A stretch of 64,000 nt of DNA, from assembly GCF_013778455.1 (NCBI RefSeq), contig NZ_JACEHE010000008.1:186001-250000 (forward strand), read 5' to 3'. The position numbers were made by a program, and so were the translations under genes. The notes beneath the pieces are model-generated. The model had not been told where the DNA came from. It did no database searches and saw only the letters and a list, made by a program, of their open reading frames with translations. The first letter of the stretch is position 1. Each line of letters begins with the position of its first letter. Source of the stretch: Streptomyces himalayensis subsp. himalayensis (GTDB lineage Bacteria > Actinomycetota > Actinomycetes > Streptomycetales > Streptomycetaceae). This document shows, piece after piece, positions 35,649 to 44,298 of this stretch.

Positions 35649-36399
35649 CGTTGGCCCTCCTGCGCGCCAGGACCGCCTCGGCGAGGACGAGGTCCAGCGG
35701 ACGCGTGACCTTGAAGGCCTCCTCATGTCCGGGCACGACCACCACGGGCTCACCGAGCTGTTCCACCATGCCGGCGTCGTCGGTCGCGCCCTCGCCGCTG
35801 AGCGCGACGGTCTCGTGGGCGCGTACGAGAGTGTCGCGGTCGAAGCCCTGCGGGGTCTGCACAGCGCGCAGCCTGGCCCGCTCGGGCGTGGCGACGACGG
35901 GCTCCGGCTCACCCTTCGCGCGCGGCTCGACCTGCTTGACGGTGTCGGCGAGGGGCAGCGCGGGCACGACGGCGGGGGCGCCGGCGCGTACGGCCTCGAT
36001 GACGCCGTCGACCGTGTCGACGGGCACGAGCGGGCGCGCCGCGTCGTGCACGAGCACGATGTCGATGCCGGGCGGCAGCGCGTCGAGACCGAGTTTCACG
36101 GACTCCTGGCGGGTGTCGCCGCCGGTGACGACCAGGAAGTCCGTCCTCTCCGGCAGCGCGTGCGACGCGAGCAGGCTCTTGACCTCGGCGGCGCCGTCGG
36201 GCGGGGCCACGACCACGACGAGCGACACGGCGCGGGACGCGGCCATGGCGCGGACGGCGTGGATGAGCATCGGCGTGCCGTTGAGGGCGCGCAGTGCCTT
36301 GGGAGCGCCCGGCCCGAGGCGCACTCCGCGGCCGGCGGCGGGGATCACGACGGCGGTGCGGGACTTGCCGCCCGTGGGCGGCCGCGAAACGTCAGACAT
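35638..36399 (-). CDS. ispD: 2-C-methyl-D-erythritol 4-phosphate cytidylyltransferase
   Basis: A 253-residue CTP-dependent enzyme of the MEP isoprenoid pathway: AVVIPAAGRGVRLGPGAPKALRALNGTPMLIHAV, GGDTRQESVKLGL, IVLVHDAARPLVP and RLRAVQTPQGFDRDTL are the signature segments. It is translated just ahead of ispF with overlapping ends. The 289 bp upstream (36400-36688) shows only an imperfect GC-rich hairpin near 36460. Confidence 0.96.
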   Translation of the reverse strand: MSDVSRPPTGGKSRTAVVIPAAGRGVRLGPGAPKALRALNGTPMLIHAVRAMAASRAVSLVVVVAPPDGAAEVKSLLASHALPERTDFLVVTGGDTRQESVKLGLDALPPGIDIVLVHDAARPLVPVDTVDGVIEAVRAGAPAVVPALPLADTVKQVEPRAKGEPEPVVATPERARLRAVQTPQGFDRDTLVRAHETVALSGEGATDDAGMVEQLGEPVVVVPGHEEAFKVTRPLDLVLAEAVLARRRANDGF

Positions 36400-36688
36400 C
36401 GGTTCCGTTCAGGTTTGTGTGCTCGGCCGACTTGGGTATGGCCAGTGGGGACAGCCCCGGCCGAAGGCTGGGGAAGTGCCGGGTGCGAGGCCTCGACCGG
36501 ACCCTTCCGTGACTTCTGGTCGAGCCGGCCGCCCGGGCCCGGCACGCTTCGCGTCCGGACATCTCGAGAGACGAAGCGGACATGCCGCAGCGCCCGGCGA
36601 CCATAAGGGTCAGCGGGCACCGCGGCATTTCACTGCGCCGGACAGGGCGTCGTCGGAGCAACGTGCGCCAGGACGCTGTGACGGACGC

Positions 36689-37171
36689 TCAGGACGCGAG
36701 AACCTCGTCGAGCAGAGCCTCGGCCTTGTCCTCGTTCGTGTTCTCAGCGAGGGCGAGCTCGCTTACCAGGATCTGCCGGGCCTTGGCGAGCATGCGCTTC
36801 TCACCGGCGGAGAGTCCACGCTCGCGCTCACGACGCCACAGGTCACGCACCACTTCGGCGACCTTGATGACATCGCCCGAAGCGAGCTTCTCGAGATTTG
36901 CCTTGTACCGACGGGACCAGTTCGTGGGCTCCTCGGCATACGGCGCGCGCAGCACCTCGAAGACCCGGTCCAGCCCGTCCTGACCGACCACATCACGCAC
37001 GCCGACGAACTCCGCATTGTCCGCTGGCACACGCACCGTCAGGTCGCCCTGGGCGACCTTCAGCACCAAGTAGGTCTTGTCCACGCCTTTGATCTGGCGA
37101 GTTTCGATGGCCTCGATCAGCGCGGCCCCGTGATGGGGATAGACCACGGTGTCGCCAACCTTGAACGTCAT
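36689..37171 (-). CDS. carD: CarD-family RNA polymerase-binding regulator
   Basis: A 160-residue regulator. The N-terminal RNA-polymerase interaction domain is FKVGDTVVYPHHGAALIEAIETRQIKG..YLVLKV; the C-terminal helical DNA-binding part includes RRYKANLEKLASGDVIKVAEVVRDLWRRERERGLSAGEKRMLAKARQIL, with the conserved Trp used to hold open promoter DNA. CarD stabilises open complexes at rRNA and many other promoters. It sits beside ispD as in other actinobacteria. Confidence 0.96.
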   Translation of the reverse strand: MTFKVGDTVVYPHHGAALIEAIETRQIKGVDKTYLVLKVAQGDLTVRVPADNAEFVGVRDVVGQDGLDRVFEVLRAPYAEEPTNWSRRYKANLEKLASGDVIKVAEVVRDLWRRERERGLSAGEKRMLAKARQILVSELALAENTNEDKAEALLDEVLAS

Positions 37172-37806
37172 GTGACAGGTACCCCTTCCGTGGCTATCCA
37201 GAGTAACACGAGAACCGCCGGTTCTGAATGGCGTTTTCGCAGGTCAGGGCATATCTCGGGGCTTGACAACAACAACATGAACGTGCTGCGGAGGCCTACC
37301 GGAAGCGGGTATTCGCAGGTCGGAGGTGTTGTCCGGCCGAAGTGAAACGCGCACGTTACACGCATCCGGAGCTCTCCCCAAGTGGCCGAACGTCCCGTTT
37401 TGCCGGATTCTCGGCAGTCGACTTCCGCTACTCCGTTCGGTGACTGCGGCCACGTGCGACGTGAATCCGGAATTGATCACACGTGTTGGTGATCAATTCC
37501 CGGGACCGCCATGCATTCCTTACGGGAAATCCGCAAGAGCTACTGACGCGCAGACGCCGCTGACCGGGCTTATGTGATTGCTGAACCTTATGAGAGCAGG
37601 TGAGTGTCAGAACAACCGCGGGGCTGAGGCGAGGTCCGTGACAGAAGTGACCGGTGATGGGTGCGCCAGCCTGCGTGGGTGTAGGGGCGGGTCGGGTGCG
37701 GCGGTGCGGGAGCGGCTCGGTAATCTGAGCGCGCTGACCAACCCTTAGGGCGGCTTTACGGCCGCCCGCACCGTCGTACCAGCCACGTCCAAGGAGTTGC
37801 CGCGCC
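37172..37806. other. Long intergenic region between carD and a lipoprotein gene
   Basis: 635 bp without a supported gene. It holds the second copy of the dispersed 25-nt element (37229-37253), a further TTCGCAGGTC at 37312-37321, and the short dyad AGAACC/GGTTCT at 37211-37225 upstream of carD. A hairpin (GGGCGGC/GCCGCCC, 37748-37767) lies in the leader of the plus-strand lipoprotein gene. The middle (37340-37700) is less GC-rich than its surroundings and shows nothing I can name. Confidence 0.6.
37229..37253. repeat. 25-nt dispersed element, copy 2 (see 11381-11405)
   Basis: Matches copy 1 at 23 of 25 positions; lies 58-82 bp upstream of the carD start. In both places it precedes a minus-strand gene in the same orientation. 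On the minus strand the core is TGACCTGCGAA. Confidence 0.55.
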
Positions 37807-38505
37807 GTGAGCCTCCCCCTCACTCCGTCCGGGGGTACCCCTAGCCTTCGTCGCGGTGTCCTCGCCGCCGCTGCCGTCGTGTTCTCGATCGGCGCCCTCT
37901 CCGCGTGCGGCGCCGGCAACAACGCCCAGACGCTGGAGATCAAGCCGGACAACGCCGCGACCGCCGTCGGTGACATCAAGATCCAGAACGCCACGATCAT
38001 CACGCAGCCGGATCTGAAGTCGACGGGCCCGGCCGTGGTCACCGGGAAAGTCTTCAACAACGGCACGACGGCACAGACGCTCGAGTCGATCACGGTCGTC
38101 GGCACCAACAAGAAGGCCGAACTCAAGCCCGCCAAGGGCTCGGGTCCGCTCACCATCCCGGCCGGCGGCTCCGTCATCCTCGGCGGCAAGGGCAACGCGT
38201 CGGCCGTACTGCCGAGCAGCCGTGAGGCCGTTCAGGACGGCAACGCTCAGCAGGTGACCTTCACCTTCAGCGAGACCGGCGACATCAAGCTGCGGGCGTT
38301 CGTCGTGCCGGCCGAGAGCTTCTTCACCGAGTGGGGCCCGAGCGACGCGCCGACGCCCTCGCCGACGAAGACGGCCTCCCCCGCGGCCGGTGCCAGCGCC
38401 TCCGAGGCAGCCTCGGGCGAAGCGGAGGCAGGCTCGGGCACGGAGGCCGGAACGGGCGCCACGGCCGAGGCGTCGTCGAGCACCTCGCACTCCAGCGGCC
38501 ACTGA
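37807..38505 (+). CDS. DUF461-like secreted lipoprotein
   Basis: A 232-residue lipoprotein: signal ...RRGVLAAAAVVFSIGALSAC with lipobox LSAC near residue 34, an approximately 150-residue beta-rich domain (GDIKIQNATIITQP, VVTGKVFNNGTTAQTLESITVVGTNK, SVILGGKGNASAVLP, VTFTFSETGDIKLRAFVVP) resembling DUF461/PCuAC-type folds, then a Ser/Ala/Glu/Gly tail of about 60 residues. No PCuAC copper motif (His-Met pattern) is visible. AAGGAG lies 11 nt before the GTG. Confidence 0.75.
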   Translation: MSLPLTPSGGTPSLRRGVLAAAAVVFSIGALSACGAGNNAQTLEIKPDNAATAVGDIKIQNATIITQPDLKSTGPAVVTGKVFNNGTTAQTLESITVVGTNKKAELKPAKGSGPLTIPAGGSVILGGKGNASAVLPSSREAVQDGNAQQVTFTFSETGDIKLRAFVVPAESFFTEWGPSDAPTPSPTKTASPAAGASASEAASGEAEAGSGTEAGTGATAEASSSTSHSSGH

Positions 38506-38510
38506 CGTAC

Positions 38511-38554
38511 GACGCGAGGGGGCGCCCCGGGTTCCCGGGGCGCCCCCTCGCGTC
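38511..38554. terminator. Very strong bidirectional terminator between the lipoprotein and phoP genes
   Basis: 21-bp perfect arms (38511-38531 and 38534-38554), starting 5 bp after the lipoprotein stop and ending 15 bp before the phoP stop, followed by CTTTG on the plus strand. Confidence 0.92.
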
Positions 38555-38569
38555 TTTGCCCACAACGGT

Positions 38570-39250
38570 TTACGGCTCGAACTTGTACCCGAGACCGCGC
38601 ACCGTCACCAGGTAGCGCGGCGCCCCCGGGTCCGGCTCGATCTTCGCGCGGAGGCGCTTGACGTGGACGTCGAGCGTCTTGGTGTCGCCCACGTAGTCGG
38701 CGCCCCAGACGCGGTCGATGAGCTGCATGCGCGTAAGGACGCGGCCCGCGTTGCGCAGGAGCATCTCCAGGAGGTCGAACTCCTTGAGCGGGAGGTCGAC
38801 CTTGGAGCCGGAGACGGTGACCACGTGGCGGTCGACGTCCATACGGACCGGGCCCGCCTCCAGGGCGGCCGGGGTGACCTCCTCCGGCTCGCCGCGGCGG
38901 CGCAGGACGGCGCGGATGCGGGCGACCAGTTCGCGCGAGGAGAAGGGCTTGGTGACGTAGTCGTCGGCTCCTATCTCCAGCCCGACCACCTTGTCGATCT
39001 CGCTGTCCTTGGCGGTCACCATGATCACCGGGACGTTGGAGCGGCCGCGCAGCTGGCGGCAGACCTCCGTGCCGGGCAGGCCAGGCAGCATGAGGTCGAG
39101 CAGGACGAGGTCGGCGCCGTTGCGCTCGAACTCGTCGAGTCCGTCGGGCCCGGTGGTCGCGATCGCGACCTCGAAGCCCTCCTTGCGGAGCATGTACGAC
39201 AGGGCGTCGGAGAAGGATTCCTCGTCCTCGACGACGAGCACTCGGGTCAC
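38570..39250 (-). CDS. phoP: Phosphate-starvation response regulator PhoP
   Basis: A 226-residue OmpR-family regulator. Receiver: VLVVEDEESF acidic pair, phospho-acceptor in LVLLDLMLPGLPG, MVTAKD, and Lys in YVTKPFSSRELVARIRAVLRR. The C-terminal winged helix is DLPLKEFDLLEMLLRNAGRVLTRMQLIDRVWG...LDVHVKRLRAKIE...RGLGYKFEP. GTG 39250 overlaps the phoR stop (GTGA). PhoP binds PHO boxes and links phosphate supply to antibiotic production. Confidence 0.97.
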   Translation of the reverse strand: MTRVLVVEDEESFSDALSYMLRKEGFEVAIATTGPDGLDEFERNGADLVLLDLMLPGLPGTEVCRQLRGRSNVPVIMVTAKDSEIDKVVGLEIGADDYVTKPFSSRELVARIRAVLRRRGEPEEVTPAALEAGPVRMDVDRHVVTVSGSKVDLPLKEFDLLEMLLRNAGRVLTRMQLIDRVWGADYVGDTKTLDVHVKRLRAKIEPDPGAPRYLVTVRGLGYKFEP

Positions 39251-40515
39251 GGAAGGACCTCCGGGGCAGAAAGCGGTTCGTACGGGGATGAGATGGCGGT
39301 CTCGGCGGGCTGCCCGTTCTCGTCCTCGTTGTCGAGGCCGGGCCGGTGGCTCGAACGGACGCGGGCAGAGCCCGCCTCCGGAAGCCGCAGGGTGAAGGTG
39401 GAGCCCTGTCCCTCGGAGCTCCACACCGTGACCTCCCCGCCGTGCGAGGCGGCCACGTGCTTGACGATGGCCAGGCCCAGTCCCGTGCCGCCCGTGGCAC
39501 GGGAGCGGGCCGGGTCGACGCGGTAGAAGCGCTCGAAGATGCGCTCCTTGTCCTTGTCGGATATGCCGATTCCCTGGTCGGTGACGGAGAGCTCGATGAG
39601 GTCCCCGCCGGGCGCGGCCACCCGGCGTGCGGCTATACCCACACGGGTACGGGCCGGACTGTAGTTGACGGCGTTCTCGACGAGATTGCCGAGGGCCGCG
39701 GCGAGCTGGCCGCGGTTGCCCCAGACGTGCAGGTCGGCGGTGCCTCCCGAGGCCATGGTGATCTGCTTGGTGCCGGCCTGATGGCGGCAGCGGTCCATGG
39801 CCTCGGCGACGAGCTCGTCGACACGTACGGGTTCGGCGTCCTCCAGCGGGTCGTCGTTCTGCACCCGGGAGAGGTCGATGAGCTCCTGGACGAGGTTGGT
39901 CAGCCGCGTGGCCTCCACCTGCATGCGTCCGGCGAAGCGTTCCACCGCCTCCGGGTCGTCCGACGCGTCCATGACGGCCTCGGAGAGGAGGGAGAGGGCG
40001 CCGGTGGGGGTCTTGAGCTCGTGGCTGACGTTGGCGACGAAGTCGCGGCGTACCGCCTCGATGCGCCGGGCCTCGGTGAGGTCCTCGACCAGCAGCAGCA
40101 CCAGGCGCGAGCCGAGCGGGGCCACGCGGGCGGAGACGGCGAGGGCCTCGCCGCGGCCGGTGCCGCGGCGGGGCAGGTCCAGCTCGACCTGCCGTATCTC
40201 GCCGTCGCGCCGGGTGTCGCGGGCCATCTGCAGCATCGGCTCGACGGCCAGTTTCCCGCCGCGTACCAGACCGAGCGCGTAAGCGGCCGAGCTGGCCTTG
40301 ACCACGCTGTCCGCCTCGTCGAGGACGACGGCGGAGGAGCGCAGTACGGACAGGACCGTGTCGACGCCGGGGGGCAGTACGGGATCCGTGTGCAGGGAGG
40401 TGCGGGTGGGACGCTTCTGCTCGCGCTCGCTCCAGCGGAACGCCAGCATGGCGATGACACCGGTGCACACGCCGGCGATCGCTGCCGCTGCGGCAACCGC
40501 CGCGTTCACGTCCAT
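39247..40515 (-). CDS. phoR: Phosphate sensor histidine kinase PhoR
   Basis: A 422-residue SenX3/PhoR-type kinase with a single N-terminal TM (AAVAAAAAIAGVCTGVIAMLAF), a PAS-like middle (VLSVLRSSAVVLDEADSVVKAS), the HisKA H-box FVANVSHELKTPTGALSLLSEAV, and HATPase N/G boxes (LVENAVNYSP, VTDQGIGISDKDKERIFERFYRVD, GGTGLGLAIVKHV). It is divergent from phoU with a PHO box in between. Confidence 0.96.
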   Translation of the reverse strand: MDVNAAVAAAAAIAGVCTGVIAMLAFRWSEREQKRPTRTSLHTDPVLPPGVDTVLSVLRSSAVVLDEADSVVKASSAAYALGLVRGGKLAVEPMLQMARDTRRDGEIRQVELDLPRRGTGRGEALAVSARVAPLGSRLVLLLVEDLTEARRIEAVRRDFVANVSHELKTPTGALSLLSEAVMDASDDPEAVERFAGRMQVEATRLTNLVQELIDLSRVQNDDPLEDAEPVRVDELVAEAMDRCRHQAGTKQITMASGGTADLHVWGNRGQLAAALGNLVENAVNYSPARTRVGIAARRVAAPGGDLIELSVTDQGIGISDKDKERIFERFYRVDPARSRATGGTGLGLAIVKHVAASHGGEVTVWSSEGQGSTFTLRLPEAGSARVRSSHRPGLDNEDENGQPAETAISSPYEPLSAPEVLP

Positions 40516-40588
40516 GTGTCCAGGTTATGCGTGCCATGACCTCGGCCCACAGCCATCGGAGTGCCAGCTCGAACACTCGTCGCCCAGA

Positions 40589-40632
40589 GTTCACCGAGGG
40601 GACAGAGCTGGTTCATTTGGTCTGCCGGAAAC
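40589..40632 (+). promoter_or_regulatory. PHO box (PhoP-binding direct repeats) between phoR and phoU
   Basis: Four 11-nt units in phase: GTTCACCGAGG (40589), GGACAGAGCTG (40600), GTTCATTTGGT (40611) and CTGCCGGAAAC (40622). Units 1 and 3 match the PhoP repeat GTTCACCxxxx best. It lies between the divergent phoR and phoU starts, so autoregulation of phoRP and control of phoU are expected. Confidence 0.8.
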
Positions 40633-40726
40633 GGACGCGTACGGCCCGGAACGTGGCAGCGTGGGGTTCACAGCCCCGACCCCGGAGCCCCGGAGCCCCG
40701 ACGAAGACGGAGAGAGGGACAGCCAC

Positions 40727-41422
40727 ATGCGGGACGCGTACCACGAGGAACTTGACTCGATCGGCGAGGACCTGGTCGAGATGGCCCGCCTGGTCGGGTC
40801 GGCGATCGGGCGCGCCACCACGGCCATTCTCGACGCCGACCTGAAGCTGGCGGAGAGCGTGATCGCGGCCGACCAGAAGGTCGACGATCTGCAGCACGAC
40901 CTGGAGGCGCGGGCCATCGCTCTGCTCGCGCGTCAGCAGCCGGTCGCGACGGATCTGCGGATAGTCGTCACCTCGCTCCGCATGAGCGCCGACCTGGAGC
41001 GCTCGGGCGACCTGGCGCAGCACGTGGCCAAGCTGGCCCGGCTGCGCTTCCCGGAGCGCGCCGTCCCCCACGACCTGCACGCGACCATCCTGGAGATGGG
41101 CCAGCTCGCGCAGCGCCTGATGGCGAAGGCCGCCGAGGTCGTCATCACCAAGGACGTCGACCTGGCGTTGCAGCTGGAGGCGGACGACGACGAGATGGAT
41201 CTGCTGCACCGGACGCTCTTCCAGCACCTGATGGACGAGCGCTGGAAGCACGGCATCGAGACGGCGGTCGACGTGACGCTGCTCGGCCGCTACTACGAGC
41301 GCTTCGCGGACCATGCCGTGTCGGTCGCGAAGCGGGTCGTGTACCTGGTGACGGGCGAACACGCGGACGAACTCCAGCCCCCGACCGGCCCTGTGGAGAC
41401 GGGTGCGGTGGAAGGGGTCTGA
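40727..41422 (+). CDS. phoU: Phosphate signalling protein PhoU
   Basis: A 231-residue two-lobe helical protein: MRDAYHEELDSIGEDLVEMARLVGSAIGRATTAI...VIAADQKVDDLQHDLEARAIALLARQQPVATDLR (lobe 1 with the E/DxxxD metal pattern) and the repeat in lobe 2 (ADDDEMDLLHRTLFQHLMDERW...LGRYYERFADHAVSVAKRVVYLVTGE). It restrains PhoR signalling when phosphate is plentiful. Confidence 0.96.
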   Translation: MRDAYHEELDSIGEDLVEMARLVGSAIGRATTAILDADLKLAESVIAADQKVDDLQHDLEARAIALLARQQPVATDLRIVVTSLRMSADLERSGDLAQHVAKLARLRFPERAVPHDLHATILEMGQLAQRLMAKAAEVVITKDVDLALQLEADDDEMDLLHRTLFQHLMDERWKHGIETAVDVTLLGRYYERFADHAVSVAKRVVYLVTGEHADELQPPTGPVETGAVEGV

Positions 41423-41472
41423 CGGTCCGCCCCCGCGTCAGGCCGCCTCGGAGGCCGCCTCGGACGAGCACA

Positions 41473-41517
41473 TCGGCGCCCCACGGGACACGGTTCACAG
41501 GTCCTGTGGGGCGCCGA
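41473..41517. terminator. Terminator between phoU and the Cys-rich gene
   Basis: Near-perfect arms TCGGCGCCCCAC..GGAC (41473-41489) and GTCC..GTGGGGCGCCGA (41501-41517) between convergent genes. Confidence 0.82.
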
Positions 41518-41547
41518 CGTATGCACGCTGTCCCTGAGACGGCCGTG

Positions 41548-41706
41548 TCAGCCGCCGCAGCGGCACGGCGCGCCGGACTGGCAGCCGCAACCGCACCCGG
41601 CACCGCAGCCGCAGGCGCCGATCAGCACCAGCTTGGGCAGGTCCGGGACCGGCGACAGCTCGGCGGGCGGCTCGGGGGTGTAGTCGGGCTTGGGGGACTC
41701 GGCCAT
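41548..41706 (-). CDS. 52-residue cysteine-rich protein
   Basis: A short ORF with a good start (ATG 41706, GAGGAGGG about 8 nt upstream) encoding MAESPKPDYTPEPPAELSPVPDL, then PKLVLIGACGCGAGCGCGCQSGAPCRCGG. Eight cysteines fall in the last 21 residues, mostly as CxC pairs, as in small metal-binding (metallothionein-like) proteins. No signal peptide is visible. I do not know its function; metal storage or assembly of a metal cofactor is an inference. It lies alone between phoU and gpmA. Confidence 0.6.
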   Translation of the reverse strand: MAESPKPDYTPEPPAELSPVPDLPKLVLIGACGCGAGCGCGCQSGAPCRCGG

Positions 41707-41904
41707 GGGGCTCCCTCCTCGAAGGCGCACGTGCGTACGGGCGTACGGCCTCGGGACGTCGCCTCCTGACCCATTGCACGCCCACCGGGGCAGGCGCATC
41801 AACGGCGCACACGCGCGCCCGCCCACCACCTTCCACACAACGGCGCGCCCCACGGGCTCGCGCCCAGCACACAAGTACGAGGCCCAGGCCCCCTGACACG
41901 CACA

Positions 41905-41943
41905 AGCCCCTCGCCTCGCGCACATCACGCGGGACCAGGGGCT
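41905..41943 (-). terminator. Terminator after gpmA
   Basis: AGCCCCT (41905-41911) pairs with AGGGGCT (41937-41943), with further pairing inside (CCTCGCG with CGCGGG); it begins about 22 bp beyond the gpmA stop. Confidence 0.65.
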
Positions 41944-41964
41944 CGGCAGAGGCACCAGAGGCTG

Positions 41965-42726
41965 TTACTTCTTCTTGCCCTGGTTCTTGACCGCCTCGAT
42001 GGCCGCCGCCGCGGCCTCCGGGTCGAGGTACGTGCCGCCGGGGTTGACCGGCTTGAAGTCGGCGTCGAGCTCGTAGGAGAGCGGGATGCCGGTGGGGATG
42101 TTCAGGCCCGCGATGTCCGCGTCCGAGATGCCGTCGAGGTGCTTGACCAGGGCGCGGAGGCTGTTGCCGTGGGCGGCGATCAGGACCGTGCGGCCGGTCA
42201 GGAGGTCGGGGACGATGCCGTCGTACCAGTACGGCAGCATGCGGATGACGACGTCCTTGAGGCATTCGGTGCGCGGGCGCAGCTCCGGCGGGATGGTGGC
42301 GTAGCGCGGGTCGTCCGACTGGGAGAACTCGGTGCCGTCTTCGAGCGGGGGCGGCGGGGTGTCGTACGAGCGGCGCCACAGCATGAACTGCTCCTCGCCG
42401 AACTCGGCGAGGGTCTGCGCCTTGTCCTTGCCCTGCAGGGCGCCGTAGTGGCGCTCGTTCAGGCGCCAGGTGCGGTGGACGGGGATCCAGTGGCGGTCGG
42501 CGGCCTCGAGCGCCAGCTGCGCGGTGCGGATCGCCCGCTTCTGGAGCGAGGTGTGGACCACGTCGGGCAGCAGGCCGGCGTCCTTGAGCAGCTCACCGCC
42601 GCGGACTGCCTCCTTCTCGCCCTTCTCGTTGAGGTTGACGTCCACCCATCCGGTGAACAGGTTCTTCGCGTTCCATTCGCTCTCGCCGTGGCGGAGGAGG
42701 ATCAGCTTGTACGGTGCGTCGGCCAT
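41965..42726 (-). CDS. gpmA: 2,3-bisphosphoglycerate-dependent phosphoglycerate mutase
   Basis: A 253-residue histidine-phosphatase-fold mutase of glycolysis: catalytic LILLRHGESEWNAKNLFTGWVDVNL, the NERHYGALQGKDK segment, and the second His in VLIAAHGNSLRALVKHLDGISD. Length and C-terminal tail are standard. Confidence 0.97.
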   Translation of the reverse strand: MADAPYKLILLRHGESEWNAKNLFTGWVDVNLNEKGEKEAVRGGELLKDAGLLPDVVHTSLQKRAIRTAQLALEAADRHWIPVHRTWRLNERHYGALQGKDKAQTLAEFGEEQFMLWRRSYDTPPPPLEDGTEFSQSDDPRYATIPPELRPRTECLKDVVIRMLPYWYDGIVPDLLTGRTVLIAAHGNSLRALVKHLDGISDADIAGLNIPTGIPLSYELDADFKPVNPGGTYLDPEAAAAAIEAVKNQGKKK

Positions 42727-42773
42727 GCCCCTGAGCGTAATCGACGGCGCTGTCCGGTTCGATCGGTGTCTCG

Positions 42774-42792
42774 ATTGACGGCTGCCGTCAAT
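42774..42792. promoter_or_regulatory. 19-bp palindrome upstream of gpmA
   Basis: ATTGACGGC-T-GCCGTCAAT, perfect 9-bp arms, centred 57 bp before the gpmA ATG and about 104 bp before the divergent MFS ATG. The size and symmetry fit a TetR/MarR/LacI-type operator. The regulator is not identified. Confidence 0.5.
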
Positions 42793-42842
42793 TCGATGGC
42801 GGCCGCGAGCCCCCACTTTGTAAGTTGCGTTACGCGCCGCTG

Positions 42843-42866
42843 CTACTTACACCAGCTACTTACACC
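42843..42866 (+). promoter_or_regulatory. Direct repeat CTACTTACACC before the MFS gene
   Basis: CTACTTACACC occurs at 42843-42853 and 42856-42866 (13-bp spacing, helical-turn-like), and GTAAG at 42830-42834 is its inverse. It ends 20 bp upstream of the MFS ATG and probably binds a repressor of that gene. Confidence 0.5.
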
Positions 42867-42886
42867 GATACATCAGGGGGACGCCC

Positions 42887-44173
42887 ATGCCTGCCGCCGG
42901 AGCCGCCACCGGACTCGCCGCACTGAGACGGGCCGCGAGGGACAGCGTCTCCGGGCTTCCCCGCGCCTTCTGGTGGCTGTGGACCAGCACGCTCGTCAAC
43001 CGGCTCGGTGCCTTCGTCGCGACCTTCATGGCGCTGTACCTCACGCTCGACCGCGGGTACTCCGCCTCGTACGCCGGTCTCGTCGCCTCGCTGCACGGGC
43101 TCGGCGGCGTCATCTCCTCGCTGGGTGCAGGCGTGATGACGGACCGGCTGGGGCGGCGGCCCACCCTGCTCATCGCCCAGACGTCGACGGCCCTCAGCGT
43201 CGCGCTCCTCGGCTTCATGCACCATCCGGTGGCGATCGCGGCCGTCGCCTTCCTCGTCGGCATGGCGTCGAACGCCTCACGGCCGGCCGTGCAGGCGATG
43301 ATGGCGGACATCGTGCGGCCCGAGGACCGCGTCCGCGCCTTCTCCCTCAACTACTGGGCGATCAACCTCGGGTTCGCCGTCTCGTCGATGGGCGCCGGTT
43401 TCATCGCCGAGTTCAGCTATCTCGCGGGGTTCCTGGTCGAGGCCGCGATGACGCTGGTGTGCGCGGTCGTCGTCTTCGTCAAGCTGCCGGAGTCGAAGCC
43501 GGAGCGGACGGCCGCGCAGAGGGCGGAAGAGCCGGAGGCCGGGCTCGGCACGGTGCTGCGCGACAGCCGGTTCATGGGCGTCGTGGGGCTGTCGTTCCTC
43601 ATCGCGCTGATCTTCCAGCAGGGTTCGGTGGGACTTCCGGTCGCGATGGGCGAGGCGGGGTTCACCCCGGCCGACTACGGCATGGCGATCGCGGTCAACG
43701 GGGTGCTGATCGTCGTCCTGCAGATCCCGGTCACCCGCTTCATCGAACACCGCGACCCTCAACAGCTGTTGGTCGTCTCGTCCCTCGTCGCGGGATACGG
43801 CTTCGGGCTCACCGCGTTCGCCGGGTCCGTCGGGGTCTTCGCCCTGACGGTGTGCGTGTGGACGCTCGCCGAGATCGTCAACGCGCCCACGCAGACGGGA
43901 CTTGTGGTCCGGCTGTCCCCGGTGCACGGCCGCGGCCGCTACCAGGGCATGTACACGATGTCCTGGTCGGTGGCGGGCCTGGCGGCCCCACTGATGTCCG
44001 GCTTCGTGATCGACCGGTTCGGTGCGGAGTGGCTGTGGGGCAGCTGCGCGGTGATCGGCACGGTGGCAGCGGTCGGGTACTGGGGGCTGATGCGGGGACT
44101 GCCGGCGGGGGACGAGGATGCCGCGGAAGCTCCCTCGCCCACCGCAGGGAAGCCCGAGGTGAGCGCGGCGTGA
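42887..44173 (+). CDS. MFS transporter (MDR type, 12 helices)
   Basis: A 428-residue transporter: FWWLWTSTLVNRLGAFVATFMALYLTLDRGYSASYAGL, the loop 2-3 motif GAGVMTDRLGRRPTLL, SRPAVQAMMADIVRPEDRVRAFSLNYWAINLGFAVSSMGAG, a central acidic loop and second-half motifs. This looks like a drug or metabolite exporter of the DHA1/YajR-like group. The substrate is unknown. It diverges from gpmA. Confidence 0.88.
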   Translation: MPAAGAATGLAALRRAARDSVSGLPRAFWWLWTSTLVNRLGAFVATFMALYLTLDRGYSASYAGLVASLHGLGGVISSLGAGVMTDRLGRRPTLLIAQTSTALSVALLGFMHHPVAIAAVAFLVGMASNASRPAVQAMMADIVRPEDRVRAFSLNYWAINLGFAVSSMGAGFIAEFSYLAGFLVEAAMTLVCAVVVFVKLPESKPERTAAQRAEEPEAGLGTVLRDSRFMGVVGLSFLIALIFQQGSVGLPVAMGEAGFTPADYGMAIAVNGVLIVVLQIPVTRFIEHRDPQQLLVVSSLVAGYGFGLTAFAGSVGVFALTVCVWTLAEIVNAPTQTGLVVRLSPVHGRGRYQGMYTMSWSVAGLAAPLMSGFVIDRFGAEWLWGSCAVIGTVAAVGYWGLMRGLPAGDEDAAEAPSPTAGKPEVSAA

Positions 44174-44298
44174 TGGGCCGGCGAAGCCGTACGGCCGCCG
44201 GGACCGTGTGAGCCGCACTGTGCCGACCGACGGTCGGGACCATCACGGCACCATGGCGGACCTCACCGCCGTGTCGCCGCCCGTCACCCGGCGTACGT

